From Mycobacterium sp. ITM-2016-00317 (GTDB lineage Bacteria > Actinomycetota > Actinomycetes > Mycobacteriales > Mycobacteriaceae), in the NCBI RefSeq assembly GCF_002968295.1, contig NZ_CP134399.1, positions 124,001 through 188,000 of the forward strand: a DNA stretch of 64,000 bases. Direction: 5' to 3'. The notes below the pieces were generated by a model, which did no database searches, was not told the origin of the DNA, and saw nothing but the letters and a program-made list of their open reading frames with translations. The position numbers were made by a program, and so were the translations under genes. This document shows, in pieces, positions 54,546 through 63,320 of the stretch; the first letter of the stretch is position 1, and each line of letters opens with the position of its first letter.

Positions 54546-55763
54546 ATGACGGCACCCATCAACACCAAACGCCAGCCGCCGTACAAGATCGCCGGCGCGG
54601 TGCTGGCGCTGCTGACCGTCATCGCGGTGGTGCTGGTGTACCTGCAGTTCCGCGGCGACTTCCTGCCCCGCACGCAGCTGACCATGATCTCCGCCCGGTC
54701 CGGGCTGTCGATGGATCCCGGCGCGAAGGTCACCTACAACGGGGTGGAGATCGGCCGGGTCGGCAACGTCGAGGAGACCAGCGTCGGCGGCGAACCGCGG
54801 GCCAAGATCATCCTCGAGGTCAACCCCAAATACCTCGATCTGATCCCGCGCAACGTCGAGGCCGACATCAGCGCCACCACGGTGTTCGGCAACAAGTACG
54901 TGTCGTTCACCGCGCCGGACAACCCGCAGGCCGAACGGATCTCGGCGGCCGACGTCATCGACGTCACCTCGGTGACCACCGAGTTCAACACGCTGTTCGA
55001 GACCGTGGTGTCGGTCGCCGGGCAGGTCGACCCGATCAAGCTGAACCAGACGCTGACCGCGACCGCGCAGGCCCTCGACGGGCTCGGCGACCGGTTCGGC
55101 GAGTCGATCGTCCAGGGCAACGAGATCCTGGCCGAGATCAACCCGCAGATGCCGCAGATCCGGCGCGACAACCAGCTGCTCGCCGATCTCGGTGAGGTCT
55201 ACGCCGACGCGGCACCGGACCTGTTCGACGGCCTGCAGAACGCGGTGACCACCGCGCGCACCCTCAACGCCCAGCGCGGCGACGTCGACCAGGCGCTGAT
55301 GGCCGCGGTCGGGTTCGGCAACACCGGCGGCGACGTCTTCGAACGCGGCGGGCCCTACCTGATCCGCGGCACCGAGGACCTGGTGCCCACCTCGGCCCTG
55401 CTCGACAAGTACAGCCCGTCGTTCTTCTGCATGTTCCGCAACTACCACGACGTCGAACCGAAGATCAGTGCGGCGCTCGGCGGCAACGGTTACTCGCTGA
55501 AAACCCATTCGCAGATCCTCGGTTTGGGCGCGGGCAACGCGTACGTCTACCCGGACAACCTTCCGCGCGTCAACGCCCAGGGCGGCCCGGGCGGGCGGCC
55601 GGGCTGCTGGCAGCCCATCACGCGGGACCTGTGGCCGGCGCCGTTCCTGGTGCTCGACACCGGGGCGTCGATCGCGCCGTACAACCACATGGAGCTCGGA
55701 CAGCCGCTGTTCACCGAGTACGTCTGGGGACGCCAAGTCGGGGAGCACACGATCAACCCATGA
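54546..55763 (+). CDS. mce1A: Mce1A, MCE-family lipid-binding protein
   Basis: 405 residues. An N-terminal membrane anchor (about 13-34) is followed by the MCE/MlaD domain (TMISARSGLSMDPGAKVTYNGVEIGRVGNVEE to about residue 130). The helical tail then includes the conserved DNLPRVNAQGGPGGRPGCWQPI end region. It is shorter than Rv0169 (454), lacking a long extension. Mce proteins form a hexameric tube across the periplasm for lipid import. Confidence 0.94.
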   Translation: MTAPINTKRQPPYKIAGAVLALLTVIAVVLVYLQFRGDFLPRTQLTMISARSGLSMDPGAKVTYNGVEIGRVGNVEETSVGGEPRAKIILEVNPKYLDLIPRNVEADISATTVFGNKYVSFTAPDNPQAERISAADVIDVTSVTTEFNTLFETVVSVAGQVDPIKLNQTLTATAQALDGLGDRFGESIVQGNEILAEINPQMPQIRRDNQLLADLGEVYADAAPDLFDGLQNAVTTARTLNAQRGDVDQALMAAVGFGNTGGDVFERGGPYLIRGTEDLVPTSALLDKYSPSFFCMFRNYHDVEPKISAALGGNGYSLKTHSQILGLGAGNAYVYPDNLPRVNAQGGPGGRPGCWQPITRDLWPAPFLVLDTGASIAPYNHMELGQPLFTEYVWGRQVGEHTINP

Positions 55764-56791
55764 AAATCACCGGTACCGCCCTCAAACTCGGCGCCTTCTC
55801 GCTGGTGCTGCTCCTGTTCACCGCGATCATCGTCGTGGTCTTCGGCCAGTTGCGGTTCGACCGCACCACCGGGTATTCGGCGATCTTCTCCAACGCCAGC
55901 GGTCTGCGCCCCGGGCAGTTCGTCCGTGCCTCCGGCGTGGAGGTCGGGAAGGTCAAGGACGTCAAGCTGATCGACAACGGTTCCAAGGTGAAGGTCGACT
56001 TCAGCGTCGACCGGTCGCTGGAACTGTTCGACGAGTCGACGGCCTCGGTGCGCTACCTGAACCTGATCGGCGACCGCTACCTGGAGCTCTCGCGCGGTGA
56101 GAGCAACGCGAGAATGGCTGCGGGAGGGACGATCCCGGTCGAGCGGACCCAGCCGGCGCTCGACCTCGACGCGCTGATCGGCGGGTTCCGCCCGGTGTTC
56201 CAGTCCCTGGAACCGGAGAAGGTCAACACCATCGCGCAGTCGATCATCACGGTCTTCCAGGGTCAGGGCGGCACCATCAACGACATCCTCGACCAGACCG
56301 CGACGCTGACCGCGACGCTGGCCGACCGGGACCAGGCCATCGGCGAGGTGATCACCAACCTCAACACCGTGCTGGACACCACCGTGCGCCACCAGAAGGA
56401 GTTCGACGACACGGTCAAGAACTTCGAGGTTCTCATCACCGGTCTGAAGAACCGCGCCGATCCGATCGCGGAGTCGGTCGCCGACATCAGCGACGCAGCG
56501 GGCACCATCGGGGATCTGCTCGCCGACAACCGGCCGCTGCTGCAGAGCACGATCAGCAAGCTGGAGATCCTCAACCAGCCCCTCGTCGACCAGCGCGACG
56601 AGCTCAACAACCTGCTGGTGCAGTTCCCGCAGGCGCTGGCCATCATCGGCCGGTCCGGCGGGGTCTACGGCGACTTCTTCAACTTCTACGCCTGCGACGT
56701 GACCTTGAAGCTCAACGGATTGCAGCCCGGTGGCCCGGTCCGCACCGTGAAGGTCTGGAGCCAGCCGTCAGGTAGGTGCACGCCGCAATGA
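55760..56791 (+). CDS. mce1B: Mce1B, MCE-family protein
   Basis: 343 residues from the ATG overlapping the mce1A stop (ATGA). Membrane anchor ALKLGAFSLVLLLFTAIIVVVFGQL, then the MCE domain (YSAIFSNASGLRPGQFVRASGVEVGKVKDVKL). A helical region follows and the end FYACDVTLKLNGLQPGGPV is typical of Mce1B. Length fits Rv0170 (about 346). Part of the mce1A-F hexamer. Confidence 0.94.
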   Translation: MKITGTALKLGAFSLVLLLFTAIIVVVFGQLRFDRTTGYSAIFSNASGLRPGQFVRASGVEVGKVKDVKLIDNGSKVKVDFSVDRSLELFDESTASVRYLNLIGDRYLELSRGESNARMAAGGTIPVERTQPALDLDALIGGFRPVFQSLEPEKVNTIAQSIITVFQGQGGTINDILDQTATLTATLADRDQAIGEVITNLNTVLDTTVRHQKEFDDTVKNFEVLITGLKNRADPIAESVADISDAAGTIGDLLADNRPLLQSTISKLEILNQPLVDQRDELNNLLVQFPQALAIIGRSGGVYGDFFNFYACDVTLKLNGLQPGGPVRTVKVWSQPSGRCTPQ

Positions 56792-58359
56792 GAGTCCTGG
56801 AGGGATCCAACCGCGTCCGCGGCGGGGTGATGGGCATCATCATCCTGGTCATCGTCATCGGGGTGGGCCAGAGCTTCGCCAGCGTGCCGATGCTGTTCGC
56901 GACGCCGACCTACTACGCCGAGTTCGCCGACACCGGCGGCATCACCTCCGGCGACAAGGTCCGGATCGCCGGCGTGGACGTCGGCACGGTGAAGTCACTG
57001 GAGATCGACGGCGACCGGGTGCGGATCGGCTACACGCTGGGCGGCACCGAGATCGGCACCGACAGCCGCGCCGCGATCCGCACCGACACCATCCTGGGCC
57101 GGCGCAACCTGGAGATCGAGCCGCGCGGGGAAGATCCGTTGCGCGCCAACGGGGTGCTGCCGCTGGGCCAGACCACCACGCCGTACCAGATCTACGACGC
57201 GTTCTTCGACCTGTCCAACAACACCGCCGGATGGGACACCGGCACGGTCCGCGACTCGCTGAACGTGCTGTCGGAGACCATCGACCAGACCTATCCGCAC
57301 CTGAGTGCCGCGCTGGACGGAGTGGCCCGCTTCTCCGACACCATCGGCAAGCGCGACGACCAGATCAAGCAGCTGCTGGCCAACGCGAACAAGGTGGCCG
57401 GCGTGCTCGGCAACCGCAGCGGACAGATCAACGAGCTCTTCGTGAACGCGCAGACGCTGCTCGCCGCGATCAACGAGCGCAACTACGCGGTGAGCCAGCT
57501 GCTGGAGCGCGTAAACACGTTCTCCGCCCAGGTCCGCGGGTTCATCGACGACAACCCGAACCTCAACCGCGTGCTCGAGCAGCTGCGGGTGATCACCGAC
57601 GTGCTCAACGAGCGCAAGCTCGACCTCGCCGACACGCTGTCGTCGCTGTCGAAGTTCATGGTCTCCCTCGGCGAGGCGCTGGCGTCGGGCCCGTACTTCA
57701 AGGTGATGCTGGTCAACCTCGCGCCGTACTGGATCCTGCAGCCGTTCGTGGACGCCGCGTTCAAGAAGCGCGGGATCGATCCGCAGGAGTTCTGGCGCAA
57801 CGCCGGGCTGCCGGCGTTCCGGTTCCCCGACCCCAACGGCGTCGGCTTCGAGAACGGCGCCCCGCCGCCGGCCCCGACACCGATCGAGGGCACCCCGGAG
57901 AACCCCGGGCCCGCAGTGCCGCCCGGCTCCCCGTGCTCCTACACCCCGCCCGGCGACGGGCTGCCGACCCCCGGCAACCCGCTGCCCTGCGCGGACCTGA
58001 CCCAGGGCCCGTACGGCCCGGTGCCCGGCGGTTACCCGCCGCCGAACGTCGCCACGTCGGAGCCGAACGTCCATGGGCCGCAGCCGAGCCCGGGTCTGCC
58101 CGCCGCGGCGATCCCCGGCCAGCTGTCGCCGCCGGTGCCGGGTGCCCGGGTGCCGTTGCCGGCCGCGCCGCCCGGTGCCCGTACCGTGCCGCTGTCCCCG
58201 CAGCCGTCCCCGCCGGACTTCACCCCGGGCATCGCGCCGCTGCCGCCGGCCCTGACCGGGCCGCCGCCACCGCCGGGGCCGGGACCCGCGCCCGCACCCG
58301 CGGACCAGCCGGTGCTGCCGGGTAATCCACCGTTCCTCCCACCGGGATCGCAAGGGTAG
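56788..58359 (+). CDS. mce1C: Mce1C, MCE-family protein with Pro-rich C-terminus
   Basis: 523 residues from the ATG overlapping the mce1B stop. Anchor MGIIILVIVIGVGQSF, MCE domain (TYYAEFADTGGITSGDKVRIAGVDVGTVKSLEI), then a helical region. The last 170 residues are rich in Pro, Gly and Ala, a known feature of Mce1C and Mce1D tails. It lies in the mce1 order as Rv0171 (about 515). No lesion is seen. Confidence 0.93.
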   Translation: MRVLEGSNRVRGGVMGIIILVIVIGVGQSFASVPMLFATPTYYAEFADTGGITSGDKVRIAGVDVGTVKSLEIDGDRVRIGYTLGGTEIGTDSRAAIRTDTILGRRNLEIEPRGEDPLRANGVLPLGQTTTPYQIYDAFFDLSNNTAGWDTGTVRDSLNVLSETIDQTYPHLSAALDGVARFSDTIGKRDDQIKQLLANANKVAGVLGNRSGQINELFVNAQTLLAAINERNYAVSQLLERVNTFSAQVRGFIDDNPNLNRVLEQLRVITDVLNERKLDLADTLSSLSKFMVSLGEALASGPYFKVMLVNLAPYWILQPFVDAAFKKRGIDPQEFWRNAGLPAFRFPDPNGVGFENGAPPPAPTPIEGTPENPGPAVPPGSPCSYTPPGDGLPTPGNPLPCADLTQGPYGPVPGGYPPPNVATSEPNVHGPQPSPGLPAAAIPGQLSPPVPGARVPLPAAPPGARTVPLSPQPSPPDFTPGIAPLPPALTGPPPPPGPGPAPAPADQPVLPGNPPFLPPGSQG

Positions 58360-58370
58360 GGGGCGACAAC

Positions 58371-59984
58371 GTGTCGACAGTTTTCAACATCCGGAAGCTC
58401 AAGGTGCCCAAGGTCGCGGTGATCGTCGGGGCCGTCGTGCTGGTCGTGGCCGTCGTGTGCGCGATCCTCGGCTGGAACGTGTACAAGAACCTGACCACCA
58501 AGACCGTGGTCGCGTACTTCACCCAGACGCTGGCGATCTATCCCGGCGACAAGGTCCAGATCATGGGTGTCCAGGTGGGCACGATCGACAAGATCGAACC
58601 CGCGGGCGACAAGATGAAGGTCACGCTCCAGTACGAGAGCAAGTACAAGGTCCCGGAGAACGCGACCGCGTCGATCCTGAACCCGAGCCTGGTGGCCTCG
58701 CGCACCATTCAGCTGTCGCCGCCCTACACCGGCGGGCCCGAGCTCAAGGACGGCGCGGTTCTCGACGTCGACCGCACGCAGGTGCCCGTCGAGTACGACG
58801 ACCTGCGCGATTCGATCAGCAGGCTGCTCACCGATCTCGGCCCGACACCGGAGCAGCCGAAGGGGCCGTTCGGCGACATCATCGAATCGGCCGCCGACGG
58901 TTTCGCAGGCAAGGGCAAACAGCTGAACACGACGCTGAACAACCTGTCGGAGGCGCTGTACGCGCTCAACGAGGGCCGCGGCGACTTCTTCAGCGTGGTC
59001 AAGAGCCTGGCGCTGTTCGTCAACGCGCTGCACCAGAGCGACCAGCAGTTCGTCTCACTGAACAACAATCTGGCGCAGTTCACCAACGCGTTCACCGACA
59101 CCGACCGCGAGGTCGCCACTGCCGTCCAGGATCTGAACGAACTGCTCACCACCACACGGGAATTCGTCGACGAGAACGGCGAGGTGCTGGCGCACGACGT
59201 GCAGAACCTGGCCGATGTCACCAACGCGATCCTGCAGCCCGAGCCGCGCGACGGTCTGGAGACCGCACTGCACGCCTACCCGAACGTCGCGGCGAACCTG
59301 ATGAACATCTCGTCGCCGAACGCCGGCGGCATCGTCGCGATGCCGGTGATCGCAAACTTCGCGAACCCGATGGAGTTCCTGTGCAGCGCGATCCAGGCGG
59401 GCAGCCGGCTGGGCTACCAGGAGTCGGCGGAGCTGTGCGCGCAGTACCTCGGCCCGATCCTCGACTCGATCAAGTTCAACTACCTGCCGTTCGGGGCGAA
59501 CCAGCTGCAGACGGCGATGACGCTGCCCAAGCAGATCGCCTACTCCGAGGAGCGGCTGCGGCCGCCGCCGGGCTACAAGGACACCACCGTGCCGGGCATC
59601 TTCTCCCGCGACACCTTGTTCTCCCACGGCAACCACGAGCCGGGCTGGGTCGTCGCGCCCGGGATGCAGGGCGTCGAGGTGCAGCCGTTCACCAGGAACA
59701 TGCTGACGCCCGAGTCGCTGGCCGAACTGATGGGCGGCCCCGACATCACCCCGCCGCCGGCGCCGCCGGCGTTCGGCACCACGCGCAACGGCAACCTGCC
59801 CGGCCCGCCGAACGCGTTCGACCAGAACAACCCGCTGCCACCGCCGTGGTACCCGCAGCCCGGCCCGCCGCCGGCGCCCGCCCCGGGCGTCGTCCCGGGC
59901 AACCCGGCCCCGGTGAACGCTCCGGCGGCCCCGCCCCCCGCGGCGCCGGCCGGTCCGCTGATGCCGGCCGAGGCAGGAGGCTGA
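58371..59984 (+). CDS. mce1D: Mce1D, MCE-family protein with Pro-rich C-terminus
   Basis: 537 residues from GTG. Anchor AVIVGAVVLVVAVVCAILGW, MCE domain (VVAYFTQTLAIYPGDKVQIMGVQVGTIDKIEP), helical middle, and a Pro-rich tail (PPWYPQPGPPPAPAPG). Length matches Rv0172 (about 530). A short gap of 5 bases separates it from mce1E. The frame is intact. Confidence 0.93.
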   Translation: MSTVFNIRKLKVPKVAVIVGAVVLVVAVVCAILGWNVYKNLTTKTVVAYFTQTLAIYPGDKVQIMGVQVGTIDKIEPAGDKMKVTLQYESKYKVPENATASILNPSLVASRTIQLSPPYTGGPELKDGAVLDVDRTQVPVEYDDLRDSISRLLTDLGPTPEQPKGPFGDIIESAADGFAGKGKQLNTTLNNLSEALYALNEGRGDFFSVVKSLALFVNALHQSDQQFVSLNNNLAQFTNAFTDTDREVATAVQDLNELLTTTREFVDENGEVLAHDVQNLADVTNAILQPEPRDGLETALHAYPNVAANLMNISSPNAGGIVAMPVIANFANPMEFLCSAIQAGSRLGYQESAELCAQYLGPILDSIKFNYLPFGANQLQTAMTLPKQIAYSEERLRPPPGYKDTTVPGIFSRDTLFSHGNHEPGWVVAPGMQGVEVQPFTRNMLTPESLAELMGGPDITPPPAPPAFGTTRNGNLPGPPNAFDQNNPLPPPWYPQPGPPPAPAPGVVPGNPAPVNAPAAPPPAAPAGPLMPAEAGG

Positions 59985-59989
59985 TCGCG

Positions 59990-61135
59990 ATGAAGAAGTG
60001 GACCAGACTGGCACGCCGTTCGATCGCGCTGGCCGCGGCAGCGGTGGTGCTGACCTCGTGCGGTTCGTGGAAGGGCATCTCCAACGTGCCGCTGCCCGGC
60101 GGACCGGGCACCGGCTCGCAGCGCACCACGATCTACGTGCAGATGCCGGACACGTTGGCGCTCAACGTGAACAGCCGGGTGCGGGTGGCCGACGTGTACG
60201 TCGGCCGGGTGCGTTCCATCGAGCTGCGCAACTGGGTCGCCACGCTGACCCTCGACCTGGAGCCGAGCATCGAGCTGCCGGTCAACACCCTGGCCAAGAT
60301 CGGGCAGACCAGCCTGCTGGGCTCCCAGCACGTCCAGCTCGATCTGCCGCCGGACCCGTCGGAGCAGAAGCTCAAGACCGGCGACACGATCCCGCTGCAG
60401 AACGCGTCGGCGTTCCCGACCACCGAGCGCGTGCTGGCCAGCATCGCGTCGATCCTGACCGGTGGCGGCGTGGCGAACCTGGAGACGATCCAGACCGAGA
60501 TCTACAACGTCCTCAACGGCCGGGAGGACCAGATCAGGACCTTCCTGGGTCAGCTCGACACCTTCACCGACGAGCTCAACCAGCAGCGCGACGACATCAC
60601 CCGAGCCATCGACTCGACCAACCGCCTGCTGTCGGTCGTCGCGCAGCGCAACGAGACCCTCGATGCGGTGCTCACCGAGTTCCCGCCGCTGATCCAGCAT
60701 TTCGCCGAAACCCGGGACCTGTTCGCCGACGCCGTCGTATCGCTCGGCCGCATCAGCAACGCCGCCGTGGACGCGCTGGAGCCGTCCAGCGAGAACCTGC
60801 AGACCAACCTGGCCAACCTGCAGCGCCCGCTGCGGGAGCTGGGCAAGTCCGGGCCGTATCTCCTCGGCGCGCTGAAGATCTTCCTGACCGCGCCGTACAG
60901 CATCGAGAACGTGCCCAAGGCGATCCGCGGCGACTACATCAACTCGTCGCTGACGGTCGACCTGACGCTGTCGGCCATCGACAACGGGTTCTTCTCCGGC
61001 ACCGGCATCTCGGGCATGCTCCGCGCGCTCGAGCAGGCGTGGGGCCGCGACCCGAACACGATGATCCCGGATGTGCGGTTCACCCCGAACCCGAACTCGG
61101 TTCCCGGCGGGCCGCTCATCGAGAGGAGTGAGTGA
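59990..61135 (+). CDS. mce1E: Mce1E (LprK), MCE-family lipoprotein
   Basis: 381 residues. The lipoprotein signal ends in VVLTSCGSW, so Cys24 should carry the lipid; Mce1E is the lipoprotein member (LprK) of the set. The MCE domain follows (TTIYVQMPDTLALNVNSRVRVADVYVGRVRSIEL). It is linked to mce1F by 3 bases. Length fits Rv0173 (about 390). Confidence 0.95.
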   Translation: MKKWTRLARRSIALAAAAVVLTSCGSWKGISNVPLPGGPGTGSQRTTIYVQMPDTLALNVNSRVRVADVYVGRVRSIELRNWVATLTLDLEPSIELPVNTLAKIGQTSLLGSQHVQLDLPPDPSEQKLKTGDTIPLQNASAFPTTERVLASIASILTGGGVANLETIQTEIYNVLNGREDQIRTFLGQLDTFTDELNQQRDDITRAIDSTNRLLSVVAQRNETLDAVLTEFPPLIQHFAETRDLFADAVVSLGRISNAAVDALEPSSENLQTNLANLQRPLRELGKSGPYLLGALKIFLTAPYSIENVPKAIRGDYINSSLTVDLTLSAIDNGFFSGTGISGMLRALEQAWGRDPNTMIPDVRFTPNPNSVPGGPLIERSE

Positions 61136-61138
61136 GCG

Positions 61139-62700
61139 ATGCTGACCCGCTTCGTCAAGATCCAGCTGATCATCTTCACGATCCTCACCGTGGTGGCGCT
61201 CGGCGTGCTCGGGCTCTACTACCTGCGCCTGCCCAGCCTGGTCGGCGTCGGCGAGTACCGGTTGTACGCCGAGCTGGAGCGTTCCGGCGGGCTGTACGCG
61301 ACGGGCAACGTGACCTACCGCGGTACCCAGATCGGCAAGGTCACCGAGGTCGAGCCGACCGAGAACGGCGCCCGCGTCACGATGAGCATCGGTAAGGAGT
61401 ACAAGATCCCGGCCGACGTGAGTGCCAACGTGCACTCGGTGTCGGCGATCGGAGAGCAGTACCTGGACCTGGTGGCCGACACCGACAGCGGCCAGTACCT
61501 GAGCCCCGGCCAGACGATCACCAAGAGCACGGTCCGGCCGAGGTCGGCCCGGCCCTGGACGCCGCCGACCGGAGTCTGGCGGTGCTGCCGAAAGAGAAGA
61601 TCGACGTATTGCTGACCGAGACCTCGGCCGCGGTGGGCGGGCTGGGCCCGGCGCTGCAGCGCCTCGTCGACTCGACGACGAACGTCGCCGAGGGCTTCCG
61701 GGACAACCTGCCCCAGGTCACCGACATCATCAACAACGCGGCGCCGATCCTGGAGAGCCAGGTGACGTCGGGCGACGCGATCGAGCAGTGGTCGCGCAAC
61801 CTGAACGTCATCGCCTCCCAGACCGCCGAACAGGATCCCGCGCTGCGCAGCGGCCTGCAGCAGGCCGCCCCGACCCTGGACCAGGTGAACGCGGTGTTCA
61901 GCGACGTCCGGGACGCGCTGCCGCAGACCCTGGCGAACCTGGCCGTGGTCAACGACATGCTCAAGCGCTACAACAAGGGCATCGAGCAGACGCTGGTGAT
62001 CTACCCGCAGGGCGCGTCGCTGCTGCAGATGGGTTCGATCTTCGAGGACGGCGGCCTGCTGCACTTCGGGCTGTCGATCAACCAGCCGCCCCCGTGCATG
62101 ACCGGCTTCCTGCCCGCCTCGGAATGGCGGTCACCGGCCGACACCAGCACCGCGCCGCTGCCGTCCGGGATGTACTGCAAGATCCCGAAGGACTACCAGG
62201 GCAACTCCGTTCGCGGCGCCCGCAACTATCCGTGTGCGGACGTGCCGGGCAAGCGCGCTGCGTCGCCGACCGAATGCCGCAGCGACGAGCCGTACGTGCC
62301 GCTGGGCACCAACCCGTGGTACGGCGACCCGAACCAGGTCGTGGCCTGCCCGGCGCCCGGCGCGCGGTGTGACCAGCGGGTGGCACCGGGGCAGGTCATC
62401 CCGGCGCCGTCGGTGAACAACGGCATGAACCCGCTCCCCGCGGACCGGCTGCCGCCGACACAGGCGACCGCCCCGACCAGCGACCCGGTCAGCCGGCCGG
62501 GCTCGGGTACCGTCAGGTGCAGCGGTCAACAGCCCAACCCGTGCACCTACACCCCGGCGCAGGGTCCCCCCGGCACCACCGCGGGCTACAGCCCGAGCAG
62601 CGGTGAGGTCGTCGGTCCTGACGGTGTCCGGTACAACGTGAGCAATTCGAGCAACCCAGGAGACGACGGATGGAAGGAGATGCTGGCACCAGCCGGCTGA
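61139..62700 (+). pseudogene. mce1F: Mce1F, MCE-family protein, frameshifted
   Basis: The anchor LVKIQLIIFTILTVVALGVLGLYYLRLP-type start (MLTRFVKIQLIIF) and MCE domain (LYAELERSGGLYATGNVTYRGTQIGKVTEVEPTENGARV) run normally to TITKSTV at about 61534. The frame then goes to VRPRSARPW and stops at 61615. The expected AEVGPALDAADRSLAVLPKEKIDVLLTETSAA continues in another frame to 62700. One missing C explains this; the corrected length is 520 residues against about 515 in Rv0174. Six Mce proteins are thought to assemble together, so a real loss would matter. Confidence 0.85.
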
Positions 62701-63320
62701 TCCCCGACCCCGACACCAACGCCGCCGACGCCGACGACACACGAGGCGCGCCGGACCCGACGTCGCCGGCCGCTCCCGACACGATCTCCCCGGCACCGTC
62801 CCCGGACGACCTCCGCAGACCTTCGCGCCTGGGCACCGGTTGGGCCGCGGCGTTGTGCGTCGTGCTGCTGCTGCTCGCAGGCGGCGGCGTCGTCGCGGGC
62901 GTGCTGGCGCTGCGCGCCGACCAGCGCGCCGCCGAGCTCGCCCGCTCCGACGAGGCCGCGCTGCAGGCCGCCAAGGAGTGCGTGGCGGCCACCCAGGCGC
63001 CCGACACCGCCGCGATGACCGCGGCCCAGACCAAGATCCTGGAGTGCTCCACCGGCGAGTTCGGGGTGCAGGCCGGCCTGTTCGGCAGCGTGCTGGCCGA
63101 GGCGTACCAGGCCGCGCAGGCGACGGTCGCGGTCGACGATCTGCGGGCCGCCGTCGAGCGGCGCAACGAGGACGGCACGGTCAACGTGCTGGTCGCAGTG
63201 CGCGTCCGGATCACCAACGCCGAGGCCGCCGACCAGCGGGTCGGGTACCGGCTGCGCGCGACGATGGCGTTCGACGAGGGCCAGTACCGCATCTCCAGGC
63301 TGGACCAGGTCAACTCGTGA
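62670..63320 (+). CDS. mam1A: Mam1A, Mce-associated membrane protein
   Basis: 216 residues. An acidic, Pro/Asp-rich N-terminus of about 55 residues precedes one membrane helix (TGWAAALCVVLLLLAGGGVVAGVLAL) and an extracytoplasmic domain with two cysteines (KECVAAT, ILECSTG). It corresponds to Rv0175. It starts 31 bases inside the mce1F end and its stop overlaps the GTG of mam1B. Mam proteins are thought to stabilise Mce complexes. Confidence 0.88.
   Translation: MEGDAGTSRLIPDPDTNAADADDTRGAPDPTSPAAPDTISPAPSPDDLRRPSRLGTGWAAALCVVLLLLAGGGVVAGVLALRADQRAAELARSDEAALQAAKECVAATQAPDTAAMTAAQTKILECSTGEFGVQAGLFGSVLAEAYQAAQATVAVDDLRAAVERRNEDGTVNVLVAVRVRITNAEAADQRVGYRLRATMAFDEGQYRISRLDQVNS

Noticed and set aside
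58457..61135. 892-codon open frame on the plus strand
   Set aside because: It is the mce1E gene extended upstream through mce1D in a shadow frame; only 59990-61135 is real.
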